From Bacteroidales bacterium UBA3297 (GTDB lineage: Bacteria > Bacteroidota > Bacteroidia > Bacteroidales > Paludibacteraceae), in assembly GCA_002362105.1 (NCBI GenBank), contig DETD01000031.1:89460-152413 (forward strand): DNA of 62,954 bases, written 5' to 3'. This document shows positions 6,768 to 15,535 of this stretch, piece by piece (position 1 is the first letter of the stretch; every line of letters begins with the position of its first letter). A program made the translations under genes and the position numbers. Below the pieces are notes generated by a model. That model saw only the letters and a program-made list of their open reading frames with translations. It was not told the origin of the DNA and made no database searches.

Positions 6768-9164
6768 ATGAATAAAACGACTACACTACGAAAACTGTTG
6801 TATACGATAGCATTCACCAGTTGTATATCAGGCACGAGCGCCTATGCGCTTGAATGCACACCCGACCTGCACGTCGACGGCAAGTACCTGAAAGACCCCA
6901 ACGGGAACATTGTGAACCTGCATGGTGTAATGGACACCCCGAGCATGTGGTTCAACAACGACCGCTGGACCAGTTGGGACCTTGGCGGCTACGTAGAAGC
7001 TGCCTGTCCACGCGCCCGCGACTATTTTACAAAGATATTCGAAGCCATCACCGACAACGAGCAAGGAGCGTACTGCGACATTTTCCGCCTGCACATGGAG
7101 CCAGCGTGGCTACGTAAAGAGGGGGCTGTTACAAACGGTGGCGAAGACGACCTTGCCCAGAACTACGACCGCAACAAGGTCAAACTCTACCTCGAGAAGC
7201 TGTTTCTGCCCATAGCAGAAGACGCAAACAAACACGGCCTTTATGTGATAATGCGTCCACCGGGTGTATGTCCGGGAGACATTCAAGTGGGCGACGCCTA
7301 CCAGAAATACCTGCTCGATGTGTGGGACATTGTGTCGAGCAACGAGTTCGTGAAAGCCAACGCCGGCTGGCTGTCGTTAGAGTTGGCCAACGAGCCCGTA
7401 CGCGTAAAGGACAAGAACGGCAACCGTCCGACCGACGGCCAATGGGGTCCGGCAAACGGACCGGCCAAGACCGACTTCTTCCAACCCATCATCGACAAGA
7501 TCCGTTCCAACGGCTTCACCGGCATCATCTGGGTACCCGGCGAGGGTTACCAGTCGTCGTACGAGAGTTATGCGAAATATCCGATCAAAGACAACAACTT
7601 CGGCTACGCCATCCACGTCTATTCGGGCTGGTACGGCCAACAAGACAACAACTGCAGCACCCAGAGCTTCATCACCAACATGAAGAAGCAGGTGCCACAC
7701 GTCGATTCGAAGCCTATCGTCATCACCGAATGCGACTGGTCGCCCGGCGAGACCAACAACACCAACTACGACGGCTCGGCCACGGGCAAGAACTACGGCA
7801 CCTGGGCAACCGCACACACCTCGACCTGGGGTAACGCACTGAAAGGAATGATGGACCACTTCGGCAACTTCTCTATCACCCTGACCAGCACCACCTGCTA
7901 CGTCGATATGGACGTCTACATGAAGAGCGGGAAAGTGCAACCCGCCTTTATGAACAAGCCACAACCCGAAGAGGCCAGCGGCGTTGCCTGCTTCAAATGG
8001 TACAAAGAGTGGGCGCAGGAAGACTACCCTTCGTGCGACGGCACCCTCTCTAAACAAGCGCCCTTCAACGGCACTCCGGCCGCTATACCCGGCCTGATTC
8101 AGGCAGAGGACTACGACCTTGGCGGAGAAGGTAAAGGCTACCACGATACCGACAAAGGAAACGAGGGCGGCGAATACCGCGAGGACGGTGTAGACATCAA
8201 GGCAAACGGCAACGGCAACTACTCGATAGGCTGGATGGCCCAAGACGAATGGCTGACCTACACCGTGAACATTGCCGACGCCACCCGGTTCCACTGGAGT
8301 GCCAACGTGGCCACCGAGAACGAGGGTGCCCAATTCCACTTCCAGATTGACGGAAAGGACGTGACCGAGCCGATCGACATACCGTCGACAGGCAGTTGGA
8401 CCACTTATAAGGAGATAGAGGGAACGGTGAACCTGCCAGCAGGTACCCACCAGCTGAAACTGGTCATCGACAATCCGTATTTCGACCTCGACTGGATAAA
8501 GTTCGACCTGGTACACGAGCCTTTCAATGGAACCGCTGCCAGCATACCCGGCACCATTGAGGCGGAAGAATTCGACTACGGCGGCAAGGGCGTTGCCTAC
8601 AGCGACAACGACAGTACCAACCAAGGCGAAGCGTTCCGAACAGAAGGAGTCGACATCAAGAAGACTGTCAACGGTACTATTGTTGGTTGGACTATGAAGG
8701 ACGAGTGGCTGGTTTACACGGTGAATGTGGCTAAAACCGGCAGCTACAAACTTACAGCGCTGGTATCGACCGACAACGACGAGGCTGCTTTCCACTTTGA
8801 GCTGGACGACGAGCCAATCAGCGGCAGCATCGGTGTCACCAACACTGGCGACTGGGACGTACTGACCGAGGTTAGCGAAACGGTGAACCTGACCGCTGGC
8901 GAACATTTGCTGAAACTGGCTGTCGACGCTAACTATTTCGACATCGACAAGTTCAGCTTCGCAGAGGAGGAATCGACTTCGGCCGAGGTTGTCACCGCAG
9001 AAAATGCAACCCACTACACCATCTACACGGCGCTTGGCGTGGCTATTGGCCAAGTGGAATCGGGCAACGACCTCACCGCCACTCTAGACGGTCTGCATCT
9101 TGCAAAGGGCGTCTACTTGGTGAAATCGGATGCGGGCAACACCATCCGCTACGTGGCGAAGTAA
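6768..9164 (+). CDS. Secreted GH5 glycoside hydrolase with two CBM6 domains and a sorting domain
   Basis: A 798-residue exported enzyme that probably cuts beta-linked plant polysaccharides such as glucan or mannan; the exact substrate is not decided. A signal peptide (to about residue 27) is followed by a GH5-type barrel (about 30-430). The acid/base Glu209 lies in LELANEP and the nucleophile Glu321 in VITECDW. Two CBM6-like modules follow (about 445-585 and 590-725), each starting with I(Q/E)AE(D/E) and containing a conserved DEWL(T/V)YTVN strand. The last 60 residues (YTIYTALGVAIGQV... GVYLVKSDAGNTIRYVAK) form a type IX-like sorting domain. Codon use is more GC-rich than in the neighbouring repeat genes. 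It appears monocistronic and ends at a strong hairpin. Confidence 0.92.
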   Translation: MNKTTTLRKLLYTIAFTSCISGTSAYALECTPDLHVDGKYLKDPNGNIVNLHGVMDTPSMWFNNDRWTSWDLGGYVEAACPRARDYFTKIFEAITDNEQGAYCDIFRLHMEPAWLRKEGAVTNGGEDDLAQNYDRNKVKLYLEKLFLPIAEDANKHGLYVIMRPPGVCPGDIQVGDAYQKYLLDVWDIVSSNEFVKANAGWLSLELANEPVRVKDKNGNRPTDGQWGPANGPAKTDFFQPIIDKIRSNGFTGIIWVPGEGYQSSYESYAKYPIKDNNFGYAIHVYSGWYGQQDNNCSTQSFITNMKKQVPHVDSKPIVITECDWSPGETNNTNYDGSATGKNYGTWATAHTSTWGNALKGMMDHFGNFSITLTSTTCYVDMDVYMKSGKVQPAFMNKPQPEEASGVACFKWYKEWAQEDYPSCDGTLSKQAPFNGTPAAIPGLIQAEDYDLGGEGKGYHDTDKGNEGGEYREDGVDIKANGNGNYSIGWMAQDEWLTYTVNIADATRFHWSANVATENEGAQFHFQIDGKDVTEPIDIPSTGSWTTYKEIEGTVNLPAGTHQLKLVIDNPYFDLDWIKFDLVHEPFNGTAASIPGTIEAEEFDYGGKGVAYSDNDSTNQGEAFRTEGVDIKKTVNGTIVGWTMKDEWLVYTVNVAKTGSYKLTALVSTDNDEAAFHFELDDEPISGSIGVTNTGDWDVLTEVSETVNLTAGEHLLKLAVDANYFDIDKFSFAEEESTSAEVVTAENATHYTIYTALGVAIGQVESGNDLTATLDGLHLAKGVYLVKSDAGNTIRYVAK

Positions 9165-9190
9165 GGTTCGAACAAAAGACCAACAATAAA

Positions 9191-9228
9191 CAAGAAAGGG
9201 AAAACGGAAATCCGTTTTCCCTTTCTTG
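9191..9228. terminator. Perfect 18-bp hairpin terminator, between convergent genes
   Basis: CAAGAAAGGGAAAACGGA pairs perfectly with its complement across a 2-base loop. It lies between the GH5 gene and the convergent nuclease gene and could end both transcripts. Confidence 0.8.
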
Positions 9229-9302
9229 TTATAGGATCTAGCGATTCACAGAAGTGGCTGGCAACAGGGCTGCGATGCCGTCCCCAAAAGGGAGAAAAAG
9301 CA

Positions 9303-10850
9303 TCAGCCCACAAGCCATTCAGTAAGGTTGCGCTCGGCGGTGCTGAAATTGGCACCAATTTTCACAAAGCGTTTGCCGGGAGCGGAAATCCTTTCCGCAT
9401 ACTTTTTCTCGTCGATTTGCGCTAACGCCTCCTGTGCCGACTGGTCGCGCTTGCACTCGATAAGGTAGGCGCAGGCCTCCGTCTCGAAGAAGATGTCGAC
9501 ACGGCCACCCAGAACAGGGTGCTCCACAGCCACCTGGTGACCCGTGAAACGGATCATCAGATAAGCCATATTCCGGAAGTTCGCCTCAATCTGCTTGGGG
9601 TCGTTGCTCTCGAAAGGCACCTGGCTCATGATATATTGTATTTGCGACATAAAGCCGTCGACGTCGTCGGCTTCAATAGTGTCTCTCAAGACAAGCAAGT
9701 CGCCATCCATTTCACCTTCACTTCGGCCAGAGAACTCAGCCATCAGGCACTGTACAAAACCATCCTCCACCTCTTCATTTGGGAAAGCGAGATGGTAAAA
9801 TTTCCTACCATCGTATCCCTTAATGGTCAGGTAGCCGCTCTGGTACAGGGCGGCGGTGATGTTCTCCTCGCCATTGCCAAATGAGGAAATGCTCTCGACT
9901 GTGGCAAAGATGCCATTGTTAAACTTGGACAGGTCGAACGACTTTTTCTTTAAAATCTTAGTCAAATAGGTCGGAGTACCGGTAGCGAACCAAGAATTAG
10001 CCAGTTTCCTGTCAGACAACGCATTAAGCAAACTGAAAGGATTATACACATCTTCCGACTGTTCTGTAAAATGGTAACCGTCGTACCTGCGTTTTAGCAA
10101 CGTGTACATTTCCTGCCTGCTAACCCCTAATTTTGCGGCAAACTGTTGCACCTCCTCATCAAAATAAGCGTGTAACTCAGCTTCCGTGATACCACAGATG
10201 GAAGTATAATCATCACTCATCGAGATGTCTTTCGGATTGTTCGCCGCACTGAAAATACCCAGTTTGCCATAGCGCGTCACACCAGTCAGGAAGGCGAACT
10301 TGATAAAACTGTCGGCCCGTTTCATCACTCCATACAGACCTTGCAACAAGGCTCTGTTGCTGTCTTGCAGGGCAGCGTTGCCAATCGTGTCGGTCAGGGG
10401 TTTGTCGTATTCGTCAATAAGGACAACCGCCTTCTGTCCCGTCCGTTCGTATGCACGCTGTAACAAACCTATGAGGCGTAAACCGAAAGTCGTTTCTCCC
10501 TCTCCTTTGCCATAAACAGACTCTTGCCGAAGAAGGAATTTGTTGATAACAGACCGCGTTGTCTCCTCACTCGTGTACGACTCGCCAGAGAAGTCCAAAT
10601 GGAAGACCGGATATGTCACCCAATCCTTTTCCAAGTGTTCCATAGCAAGTCCCTTGAACAACTCTTTTTTGCCAAGGAAATAATTTTCGAGCGTTGAGGT
10701 CAGCAAACTTTTTCCAAAACGGCGCGGACGGCTCAGGAAATAGTATTCGCCCGAATCAACCAGTTTGTAGATTAACTCGGTCTTATCTACATAGACGTAG
10801 CCGCCCTGTATAATTTTTTCGAATGTCTGTATGCCGATCGGGTATTTCAT
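9303..10850 (-). CDS. AAA-ATPase-like / PD-(D/E)XK nuclease family protein, paralogue 1
   Basis: A 515-residue protein of the AAA-ATPase_like plus PDDEXK_9 type, expanded in Bacteroidota; its role (defence or a selfish module) is not established. N-terminal ATPase: Walker A within RPRRFGKSLL, Walker B VVLIDEYDKPL. C-terminal nuclease fold: Asp in GGRVDIFF (about 452) and the E-x-K of LIECKRD (Glu465, Lys467). I start at ATG 10850 (MKYPIGIQTF), the usual family start. The in-frame upstream codon is a TTG inside the -7 box TATCTTTG. The last 120 or so residues are nearly identical to the copy at 23053, while blocks further in have diverged, which indicates gene conversion. Confidence 0.87.
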   Translation of the reverse strand: MKYPIGIQTFEKIIQGGYVYVDKTELIYKLVDSGEYYFLSRPRRFGKSLLTSTLENYFLGKKELFKGLAMEHLEKDWVTYPVFHLDFSGESYTSEETTRSVINKFLLRQESVYGKGEGETTFGLRLIGLLQRAYERTGQKAVVLIDEYDKPLTDTIGNAALQDSNRALLQGLYGVMKRADSFIKFAFLTGVTRYGKLGIFSAANNPKDISMSDDYTSICGITEAELHAYFDEEVQQFAAKLGVSRQEMYTLLKRRYDGYHFTEQSEDVYNPFSLLNALSDRKLANSWFATGTPTYLTKILKKKSFDLSKFNNGIFATVESISSFGNGEENITAALYQSGYLTIKGYDGRKFYHLAFPNEEVEDGFVQCLMAEFSGRSEGEMDGDLLVLRDTIEADDVDGFMSQIQYIMSQVPFESNDPKQIEANFRNMAYLMIRFTGHQVAVEHPVLGGRVDIFFETEACAYLIECKRDQSAQEALAQIDEKKYAERISAPGKRFVKIGANFSTAERNLTEWLVG

Positions 10851-10880
10851 GGTCTGCGCTGATATGGGGTTGACTTTCTG

Positions 10881-10888
10881 CAAAGATA
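10881..10888 (-). promoter_or_regulatory. -7 promoter box TATCTTTG
   Basis: Exact TAnnTTTG on the minus strand, about 30 bases before ATG 10850. It contains the TTG that would otherwise extend the ORF, so it fixes the start. The same box precedes the paralogue (24628-24635). Confidence 0.6.
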
Positions 10889-10960
10889 GTGGTTTTTAGG
10901 GAAAAACAAGGCTACCGGAATGGCTTCTGATTTGCGCTGTTTTTTCAGGGCTCGACACTA

Positions 10961-11081
10961 TTGCAAGGTTGGCTCGTAGCGTTTTCCAAACGCATTGGTG
11001 TGATGTGGGAATCCGGGCACGTTGAAATGGCGGGACCATTTCAACATACCCGGTTATGGAGGTACCGTCTTCCAGACGGGG
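10961..11081 (+). repeat. Three-hairpin repeat, type 1, copy D
   Basis: Full element: GCGTTT-TCC-AAACGC, then GTTGAAATGG-CGGGA-CCATTTCAAC inside CCGGG/CCCGG, then CCGTCT-TCC-AGACGG. The inner stem has A-T where copy B has G-C, a compensatory change. It is the first unit of a roughly 195-bp tandem array with copies E and F, and the leader at 10912-10960 matches those before copies C and J. Confidence 0.87.
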
Positions 11082-11155
11082 ACTTCCTACAACACACACA
11101 TGAGGAACATGATCCTATAGGCATTGCATCTAACTTGGGCTATACCATACTGCAG

Positions 11156-11273
11156 TTGCAGGGTTGGCTCGTAGCGTTTTCCAAACGCACATAGTTCATG
11201 CCGGCATCCGGGCACGATGAAATGGCAGAACCATTTCACCATACCCGGTTATGGAGATACCGTCTTCCAGACG
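11156..11273 (+). repeat. Three-hairpin repeat, type 1, copy E
   Basis: Full element, second unit of the array. Its inner arm is GATGAAATGG-CAGAA-CCATTTCACC. The 75-bp spacer after it (CTTCCTACAACACACACATG, then CCTATAGGCATTGCATC) repeats the spacer after copy D nearly base for base. Confidence 0.85.
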
Positions 11274-11348
11274 GAGACTTCCTACAACACACACATGAGG
11301 AACATGAGCCTATAGGCATTGCATCTAACTTGGGCTATACCATACTGC

Positions 11349-11374
11349 AGTTGCAAGGCTGGCTCGTAGCGGTA
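11349..11374 (+). repeat. Truncated type 1 repeat, copy F
   Basis: Only the first bases (TTGCAAGGCTGGCTCGTAGC) remain; homology stops inside hairpin 1. The DUF4143 gene begins its 3' end ten bases on, so the array was cut where that gene sits. Confidence 0.7.
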
Positions 11375-11383
11375 TTGCTGGCA

Positions 11384-12670
11384 CTAGAAATAGGATTCGA
11401 TAGCGTAAAGAGGGACGTTCGTCATCCAAGACTCTTCCCTGTAATCGGACATAGAGGTTCTGACAGCACTGGTAGAACTATTTTCCCGCACAAAAGATTT
11501 AAGGCTCTTGGCTTGAAGGTTCTCTTCGGCCTTCACCTCTATAGGGACCACCACTCCATTGTGCTGGATTAAGAAATCGACTTCCTGCTCCGACTTGTCT
11601 TTAGACCAATAAAACAACGGAAATTTGCCAATAAGTTCCTGCATCACATACTGTTCCGTAAGCGCGCCCTTAAATTCGGTAAACACCAAATTACCCTTCA
11701 AAAGTGTTTCTTGGTCCAAATCGCACATAGCAGACAAAAGTCCGACATCTAACAAGTAAATTTTGAACGACGACCTATCTTCGTAACTTTTCAAGGGGAT
11801 TCTAGGCACCTTCACACGACATATCTGGTGAATGAGTCCACAATCCCTTATCCAATCAATTGCAATTTCGTACTCCCGAGCCCTGGCGCCCTCACGAACC
11901 AATCCATAAATAAATTTTCTGTTCTCCTTACTCAGTTGCGCAGGAAGCGAATTCCAGAGTTGTCTGATTCTAGGCACAATTTCAGTAGGGGCATGTTTAG
12001 AAAAGTCCCTTTCGTAAGTAGCCAGAATAGCATGCTGCACTTGTCTCACCTCCTGCAAGTCGTTGTTTTCGGCAAAGAGTTTCACCGCCTCGGGCATTCC
12101 TCCCACAAAATAGTACTGCCTCAGGCGCATTTTCAACTGGTCGGAAAAAAGGCGCACAGTAGACCATTTTTTCAGACAAAGCAACTCCCCTAACTGCTGT
12201 TCCCCGACCGCCATCAGAAATTCGGCGAAAGACAAAGGCCTAAGCACCATAAACTCTATTTTTCCCACCGGAAACGAGGTTTTCCTATGAAGTTCAACCC
12301 CTAACAACGAACCGGCAGTAATAACATGGTGTTCGGGAGCATTTTCAGCAAAATACTTCAGGGCAGTAAGCCCCTCGTGGGCCTCCTGAATCTCATCTAG
12401 AAAGATCAGCGTCTCACCCGGTACCATATTTGTCTTTGTGGCGGTCTTTATAGCAAAAAGAATCCGTTCCATATCGAAATCTTCGTCGAAAAGATTCCTT
12501 AGCTGTTTTCTTTCCTCAAAATTGACGTAGGCGACTTCTTTATAACAGCGTTTTCCAAACTCTTTAACCAGCCAGGTTTTTCCAACCTGCCGTGCGCCTT
12601 CCACCAACAAAGGTTTCCGGTTCTTTTTGTTCTTCCAGTCCAGCAAATCCTTAAAAGAAAGTCTTTCCAT
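11384..12670 (-). CDS. AAA ATPase with DUF4143 (archaeal-type ATPase family)
   Basis: A 428-residue ATP-binding protein of a common but poorly understood prokaryotic family. N-terminal AAA domain: Walker A GARQVGKTW (residues 25-33), Walker B TLIFLDEIQE, sensor-like ITAGSLLG. The C-terminal half fits DUF4143, a restriction-nuclease-like fold, with a late EVDFLIQHNGVVVPIEVKAE segment whose spaced D and E-x-K could be a nuclease site. I start at ATG 12670; the upstream in-frame ATG overlaps the -7 box TAAATTTG. Three copies of a 32-bp repeat precede the promoter. A scar combining this gene's 3' end with its 5' flank is at 25020-25115. Confidence 0.85.
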   Translation of the reverse strand: MERLSFKDLLDWKNKKNRKPLLVEGARQVGKTWLVKEFGKRCYKEVAYVNFEERKQLRNLFDEDFDMERILFAIKTATKTNMVPGETLIFLDEIQEAHEGLTALKYFAENAPEHHVITAGSLLGVELHRKTSFPVGKIEFMVLRPLSFAEFLMAVGEQQLGELLCLKKWSTVRLFSDQLKMRLRQYYFVGGMPEAVKLFAENNDLQEVRQVQHAILATYERDFSKHAPTEIVPRIRQLWNSLPAQLSKENRKFIYGLVREGARAREYEIAIDWIRDCGLIHQICRVKVPRIPLKSYEDRSSFKIYLLDVGLLSAMCDLDQETLLKGNLVFTEFKGALTEQYVMQELIGKFPLFYWSKDKSEQEVDFLIQHNGVVVPIEVKAEENLQAKSLKSFVRENSSTSAVRTSMSDYREESWMTNVPLYAIESYF

Positions 12671-12696
12671 ATTGTAGCATTTTACTGTTAGCGGAA

Positions 12697-12704
12697 CAAA
12701 TTTA
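12697..12704 (-). promoter_or_regulatory. -7 promoter box TAAATTTG
   Basis: Exact minus-strand match, 26 bases before ATG 12670, directly next to the 32-bp tandem repeats, which may be regulator sites. Confidence 0.55.
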
Positions 12705-12796
12705 CACATTTTTCATACGACTTTTGTGATTCTGCACACAATTTTCGTACGACTTTTGTGATTCTTTACACATTTTTCGTACGACTTTCCGTCATG
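12701..12796 (-). repeat. 32-bp tandem direct repeats upstream of the ATPase gene
   Basis: About 2.7 units of TTTACACATTTTTCATACGA-CTTTTGTGATTC (plus-strand reading), with small differences (CATACG or CGTACG, CACAA or CACAT). There is no spacer, so this is not a CRISPR array. A 1.7-unit copy is at 25055-25114, and a fragment (TACACATTTTCCATACGAC) follows copy I near 22936. An operator array or a recombination site are both possible. Confidence 0.75.
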
Positions 12797-12811
12797 GCGG
12801 ACATAGCTAGG

Positions 12812-12895
12812 TACAGCCTTCCTGGCTGAGAGGTGAAGATAGGTCTGACCGTGGGCGGTGCCCACGGTTACAGAGGTATAGCCTTACAGGCTGGA
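12812..12895 (+). repeat. Three-hairpin repeat, type 2, copy K
   Basis: Same layout as type 1 with different stems: hairpin 1 CAGCC-TTCCT-GGCTG (814-828 of this kb), hairpin 2 CCGTGGGC-GGT-GCCCACGG (12849-12867), linker GGTTACAGAGGTA, hairpin 3 AGCCT-TAC-AGGCT (12880-12892). The linker matches the type 1 linker GGTTATGGAGGTA. Confidence 0.7.
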
Positions 12896-12984
12896 TGGGC
12901 AGGTACAAAAGTACTGGCTACAGACACGTGCGATTTCTGCCGTGTGGCGTCTGATTTGCGCTGTCCTCTCAGGGCTCCACACTA

Positions 12985-13117
12985 CTGCAGGGTTGGCTCG
13001 TAGCGTTTTCCAAACGCACATTGCTCGTGCGGGCAGCCGGGCACGATGAAATGGCGGGGGCCAATCCAACATACCCGGTTATCGAGATACCGTCTTCCAG
13101 ACGGGGGCAACGAAACG
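12985..13117 (+). repeat. Three-hairpin repeat, type 1, copy G
   Basis: Full element with hairpins 1 and 3 intact and an imperfect hairpin 2 (GATGAAATGG against CCAATCCAAC). An extra hairpin-3 unit (CCGTCTTCCAGATGG) is at 13165-13179. The rest of the gap to 13286 shows no gene. Confidence 0.8.
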
Positions 13118-13286
13118 ACAGGTCGCAAGGGACTGGTAAGGAGATTGGACTAAGTTTAAAGGTACCGTCTTCCAGATGGACTGAAACGATACAAAATAAG
13201 TGACAAGAGGTAAGTAACAGGAGAACGGACCGCGACGAGACAACAAAAGAAAAAGGTTGCAAGTAAGAAACACCGATGGTGCCACA

Positions 13287-14540
13287 TTATCTTTTAACAA
13301 GCCCAGCCAATACCTTTTGAATTCTATCGGAAACAGCATCATCTATACGATATTGTTTGCAAAGCGGACGGAAACAGTCGACAGCGCGGTAAACATGCTG
13401 AATTTTCAATTCCGGATTGTCAACAAAATCTTCCGCAAATTCTATAAAGTCATTCGTGCTTAAGCCAGACTTTTTACCCATTAGTCCAAGAGCGTGTATA
13501 TGTGCAGAAGGGTCCTCCCACGTATTGGCAGAGAACATAACATCGTAGGCAGGAGATAAACGCCAACGCCCAGATTTGTCCATAAGGAAAGAGATGTTTT
13601 TATTGTGATCATCAGAGACACCAGCAGCAAAATTAAAAACCATTCTTAGAAACAATTGGTCTTTGTCCTCCTGCGGCAGCCGTAAAGTGTCGGCCAGCCA
13701 ACATATTTTCAAATAATCATCCGCCTCAGGCATAATGGCAGCAAGCGTTTGACAAAAGACTTTCTCACCATTTCTGCGGTCGAACCTTTCTGTAACAAAG
13801 TGCCTACGTCCATCAATTTCTTTCAAGAAACAAGGCATCATATTAATCCCTGCCATCTTTGCCATTTCGTAATACACCATCTCCACTTCGGTAGTTGGAG
13901 AATCGTAATCCTCTTTAAATTTGATGATGTAGTGTTTATAACCATCAGGTAGTTCAACCTGTCCAGAACGGAATTCGTCAGTTTGCGGGTTATATGCGAC
14001 AACAGCCTTTGGTCTCATACCACCAGCAGAAGTGCCAAGATAAATCAACTTCTTCATCGTGAAACTTTCGTTGGGCGAAATCATAGCCATATCCCTATCT
14101 CTGTAGATTTTAGCGGCAAGTTCGGCCAAAGAAGACACATCTACATGATCTGAACCGTCACCAACAAACCTATCGGGTTGGAATTCCAGCGCCCCCATAG
14201 CCCTTTTTCCGATATACGAAAGTTTCAGCAAAGGCAAGGCCTCTGTTATTGGAATATTATTGTCAGTCATCCACATGTCGAACAAAGAAGAGCCCCACCG
14301 GTCAGGGAGGGAATCCGCTAAAAATTCGGGTAAACCCTGATACAATTTATTCTTATTACCAAAGAAAGAGCCAGAGAGAGGCTTCCGTTTCGGATGCGTA
14401 GAAGGACAAATATCATACGGCATTCGCAGATATTCATCAGTAAACTGGAAAACAGAACAATGGCGATTGAAATCCCAATCCAACTTTCCTATACATTTTC
14501 CCCACAGAAACACGTTAACAATTGTATGTATCCCCTTCAT
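13287..14540 (-). CDS. hipA: HipA-like serine/threonine kinase toxin
   Basis: A 417-residue protein of the HipA family; known members phosphorylate tRNA synthetases such as GltX and cause dormancy. Visible motifs: the N-terminal domain ending in FLADSLPDRWG, the phosphate-binding loop region LGTSAGGMRPKAVVAY, the catalytic segment GVSDDHNKNISFL and the metal-binding segment LSPAYDVMFS. All catalytic elements look intact. Its ATG overlaps the stop codon of the upstream hipB-like gene by 4 bases (ATGA), so translation is probably coupled. The length equals typical HipA. Target not known. Confidence 0.9.
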   Translation of the reverse strand: MKGIHTIVNVFLWGKCIGKLDWDFNRHCSVFQFTDEYLRMPYDICPSTHPKRKPLSGSFFGNKNKLYQGLPEFLADSLPDRWGSSLFDMWMTDNNIPITEALPLLKLSYIGKRAMGALEFQPDRFVGDGSDHVDVSSLAELAAKIYRDRDMAMISPNESFTMKKLIYLGTSAGGMRPKAVVAYNPQTDEFRSGQVELPDGYKHYIIKFKEDYDSPTTEVEMVYYEMAKMAGINMMPCFLKEIDGRRHFVTERFDRRNGEKVFCQTLAAIMPEADDYLKICWLADTLRLPQEDKDQLFLRMVFNFAAGVSDDHNKNISFLMDKSGRWRLSPAYDVMFSANTWEDPSAHIHALGLMGKKSGLSTNDFIEFAEDFVDNPELKIQHVYRAVDCFRPLCKQYRIDDAVSDRIQKVLAGLVKR

Positions 14541-14875
14541 AAAGCCTTGCGTTTACTGTTAAACCTTTTCAGCCTTTTGCCCGACTTCTCATCTATAAGG
14601 AAAGGAGATGCAGGCAAATCGGGCAACAAATCGACAATGCCCTCCAAAAGTCCGCTAACACGCATGATTTTCAGAAGCGTCCCAAGCGTAATGTCGTTAA
14701 CTTTAAGCGACTCTATCCGTTTAACCGTTATTACAGAGACCCCTGACTTATCGGCCAGTTCTTGTTGGGAAAAACAGCAACTGAGCCTCACAAGTTTAAT
14801 CTTTTTACACAGTTCCGTAACAATATCCTCATTGGAGAACTCGTATACAAAGTGTTTATCGAACGGCTTTTTCAT
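14537..14875 (-). CDS. hipB: HipB-like antitoxin, XRE-family helix-turn-helix
   Basis: A 112-residue DNA-binding antitoxin that should neutralise the kinase and repress the operon. An XRE helix-turn-helix is clear (LVRLSCCFSQQELADKSGVS-VITVKRIES), followed by a basic C-terminal tail. Upstream in-frame starts exist (to 14989), but ATG 14875 is preferred: the palindrome GTATCATTAATGATAC lies just upstream and would be inside the coding region otherwise. It overlaps hipA by 4 bases. Confidence 0.87.
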   Translation of the reverse strand: MKKPFDKHFVYEFSNEDIVTELCKKIKLVRLSCCFSQQELADKSGVSVITVKRIESLKVNDITLGTLLKIMRVSGLLEGIVDLLPDLPASPFLIDEKSGKRLKRFNSKRKAL

Positions 14876-14891
14876 TTCCGGGTGCCTTAAA

Positions 14892-14907
14892 GTATCATTA
14901 ATGATAC
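14892..14907. promoter_or_regulatory. Palindromic operator of the hipBA operon
   Basis: GTATCATTAATGATAC is a perfect 16-bp palindrome 17 bases before the hipB ATG. On the minus strand it lies between a TTTG and a TACTTTA stretch, where -33 and -7 elements would be. This fits autorepression by HipB; its sequence differs from the E. coli operator. Confidence 0.65.
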
Positions 14908-15162
14908 AAAGTTGAAAAATTCGAGGTAAAAAAACAAGGGTATTGCCCATTTTATAACCGATTCCCCCAAAAAACGGCCGTCTCTCCACATTGTGGGGAG
15001 CTACAGCCCGTCCGACACCGCTTATGTTGGCAACAAAAGCGGCGGAGGTGGTTGCATATTTTCAGCGCTTTCCTTATTTTTGCAAGGCACTATGCACCCT
15101 AAAAAGCGCACAGTTGTGACATACATAGAATTCAATTAATAGCGTCGCTATTTATTCTGGAA

Positions 15163-15279
15163 ACGCTTCAAAGTTTGGCCACTAAGAAGTTTCTAATACA
15201 GAATGATAAAGGCAACGCCCGCGCCTTGCGTGGGTGATGTTTATCTGTATTAGAGGGTCTGGCCAAACACCCGAAGCGT
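15163..15279. ncRNA. Long imperfect hairpin, candidate structured RNA
   Basis: A 117-base region folds into one long arm: ACGCTTC (15163) with GAAGCGT (15273), GTTTGGCCA (15173) with TGGCCAAAC (15260), CTAATACAG (15193) with CTGTATTAG (15245), ATAAA with TTTAT, and a tip CCCGCG-CCTTG-CGTGGG. Internal loops separate the stems, somewhat like 6S-type RNAs, but I cannot assign a family. The strand is not decided. The 250 bases up to the restriction gene hold more short hairpins (for example CGCCACAAA-GCTCT-TTTGTGGCG at 15432-15454 and GGCCATACGGCC). A 129-codon minus-strand ORF across it is judged false. Confidence 0.55.
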
Positions 15280-15535
15280 AGGTAAGCATTTGCCCACGCT
15301 TTGTGTGTTTATACGCCTGACCCTGAAAAAGTTTGCACGATATGGAATAGCCTGACGCTCTAACCCCGGCAGGGGGAGGAGCCCTACCCTTTAATTTGAA
15401 CCGCACGAAAACCGCCACAAAGCTCTTTTGTGGCGGGTAAGGGGACTTATGCGCCTGTTTCAGGCCATACGGCCCCTGTGTTCCGCTGGTTTCGGCTCCG
15501 CTCTTTCCCCCGAACGGACAAACGAGCAGAACACC

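Noticed and set aside
7377..9053. 558-codon minus-strand frame
   Set aside because: Antisense to the GH5 gene, whose catalytic and CBM6 motifs are clear; low-complexity Val-rich product.
10896..11099. Short ORFs with VWKTLRANL and RLEDG phrases at every repeat element
   Set aside because: They recur only because the three-hairpin repeats recur; they have no own starts or ribosome sites and change frame between copies.
12701..12796. CRISPR array
   Set aside because: The 32-bp repeats are directly adjacent without spacers, and no cas gene is in the window.
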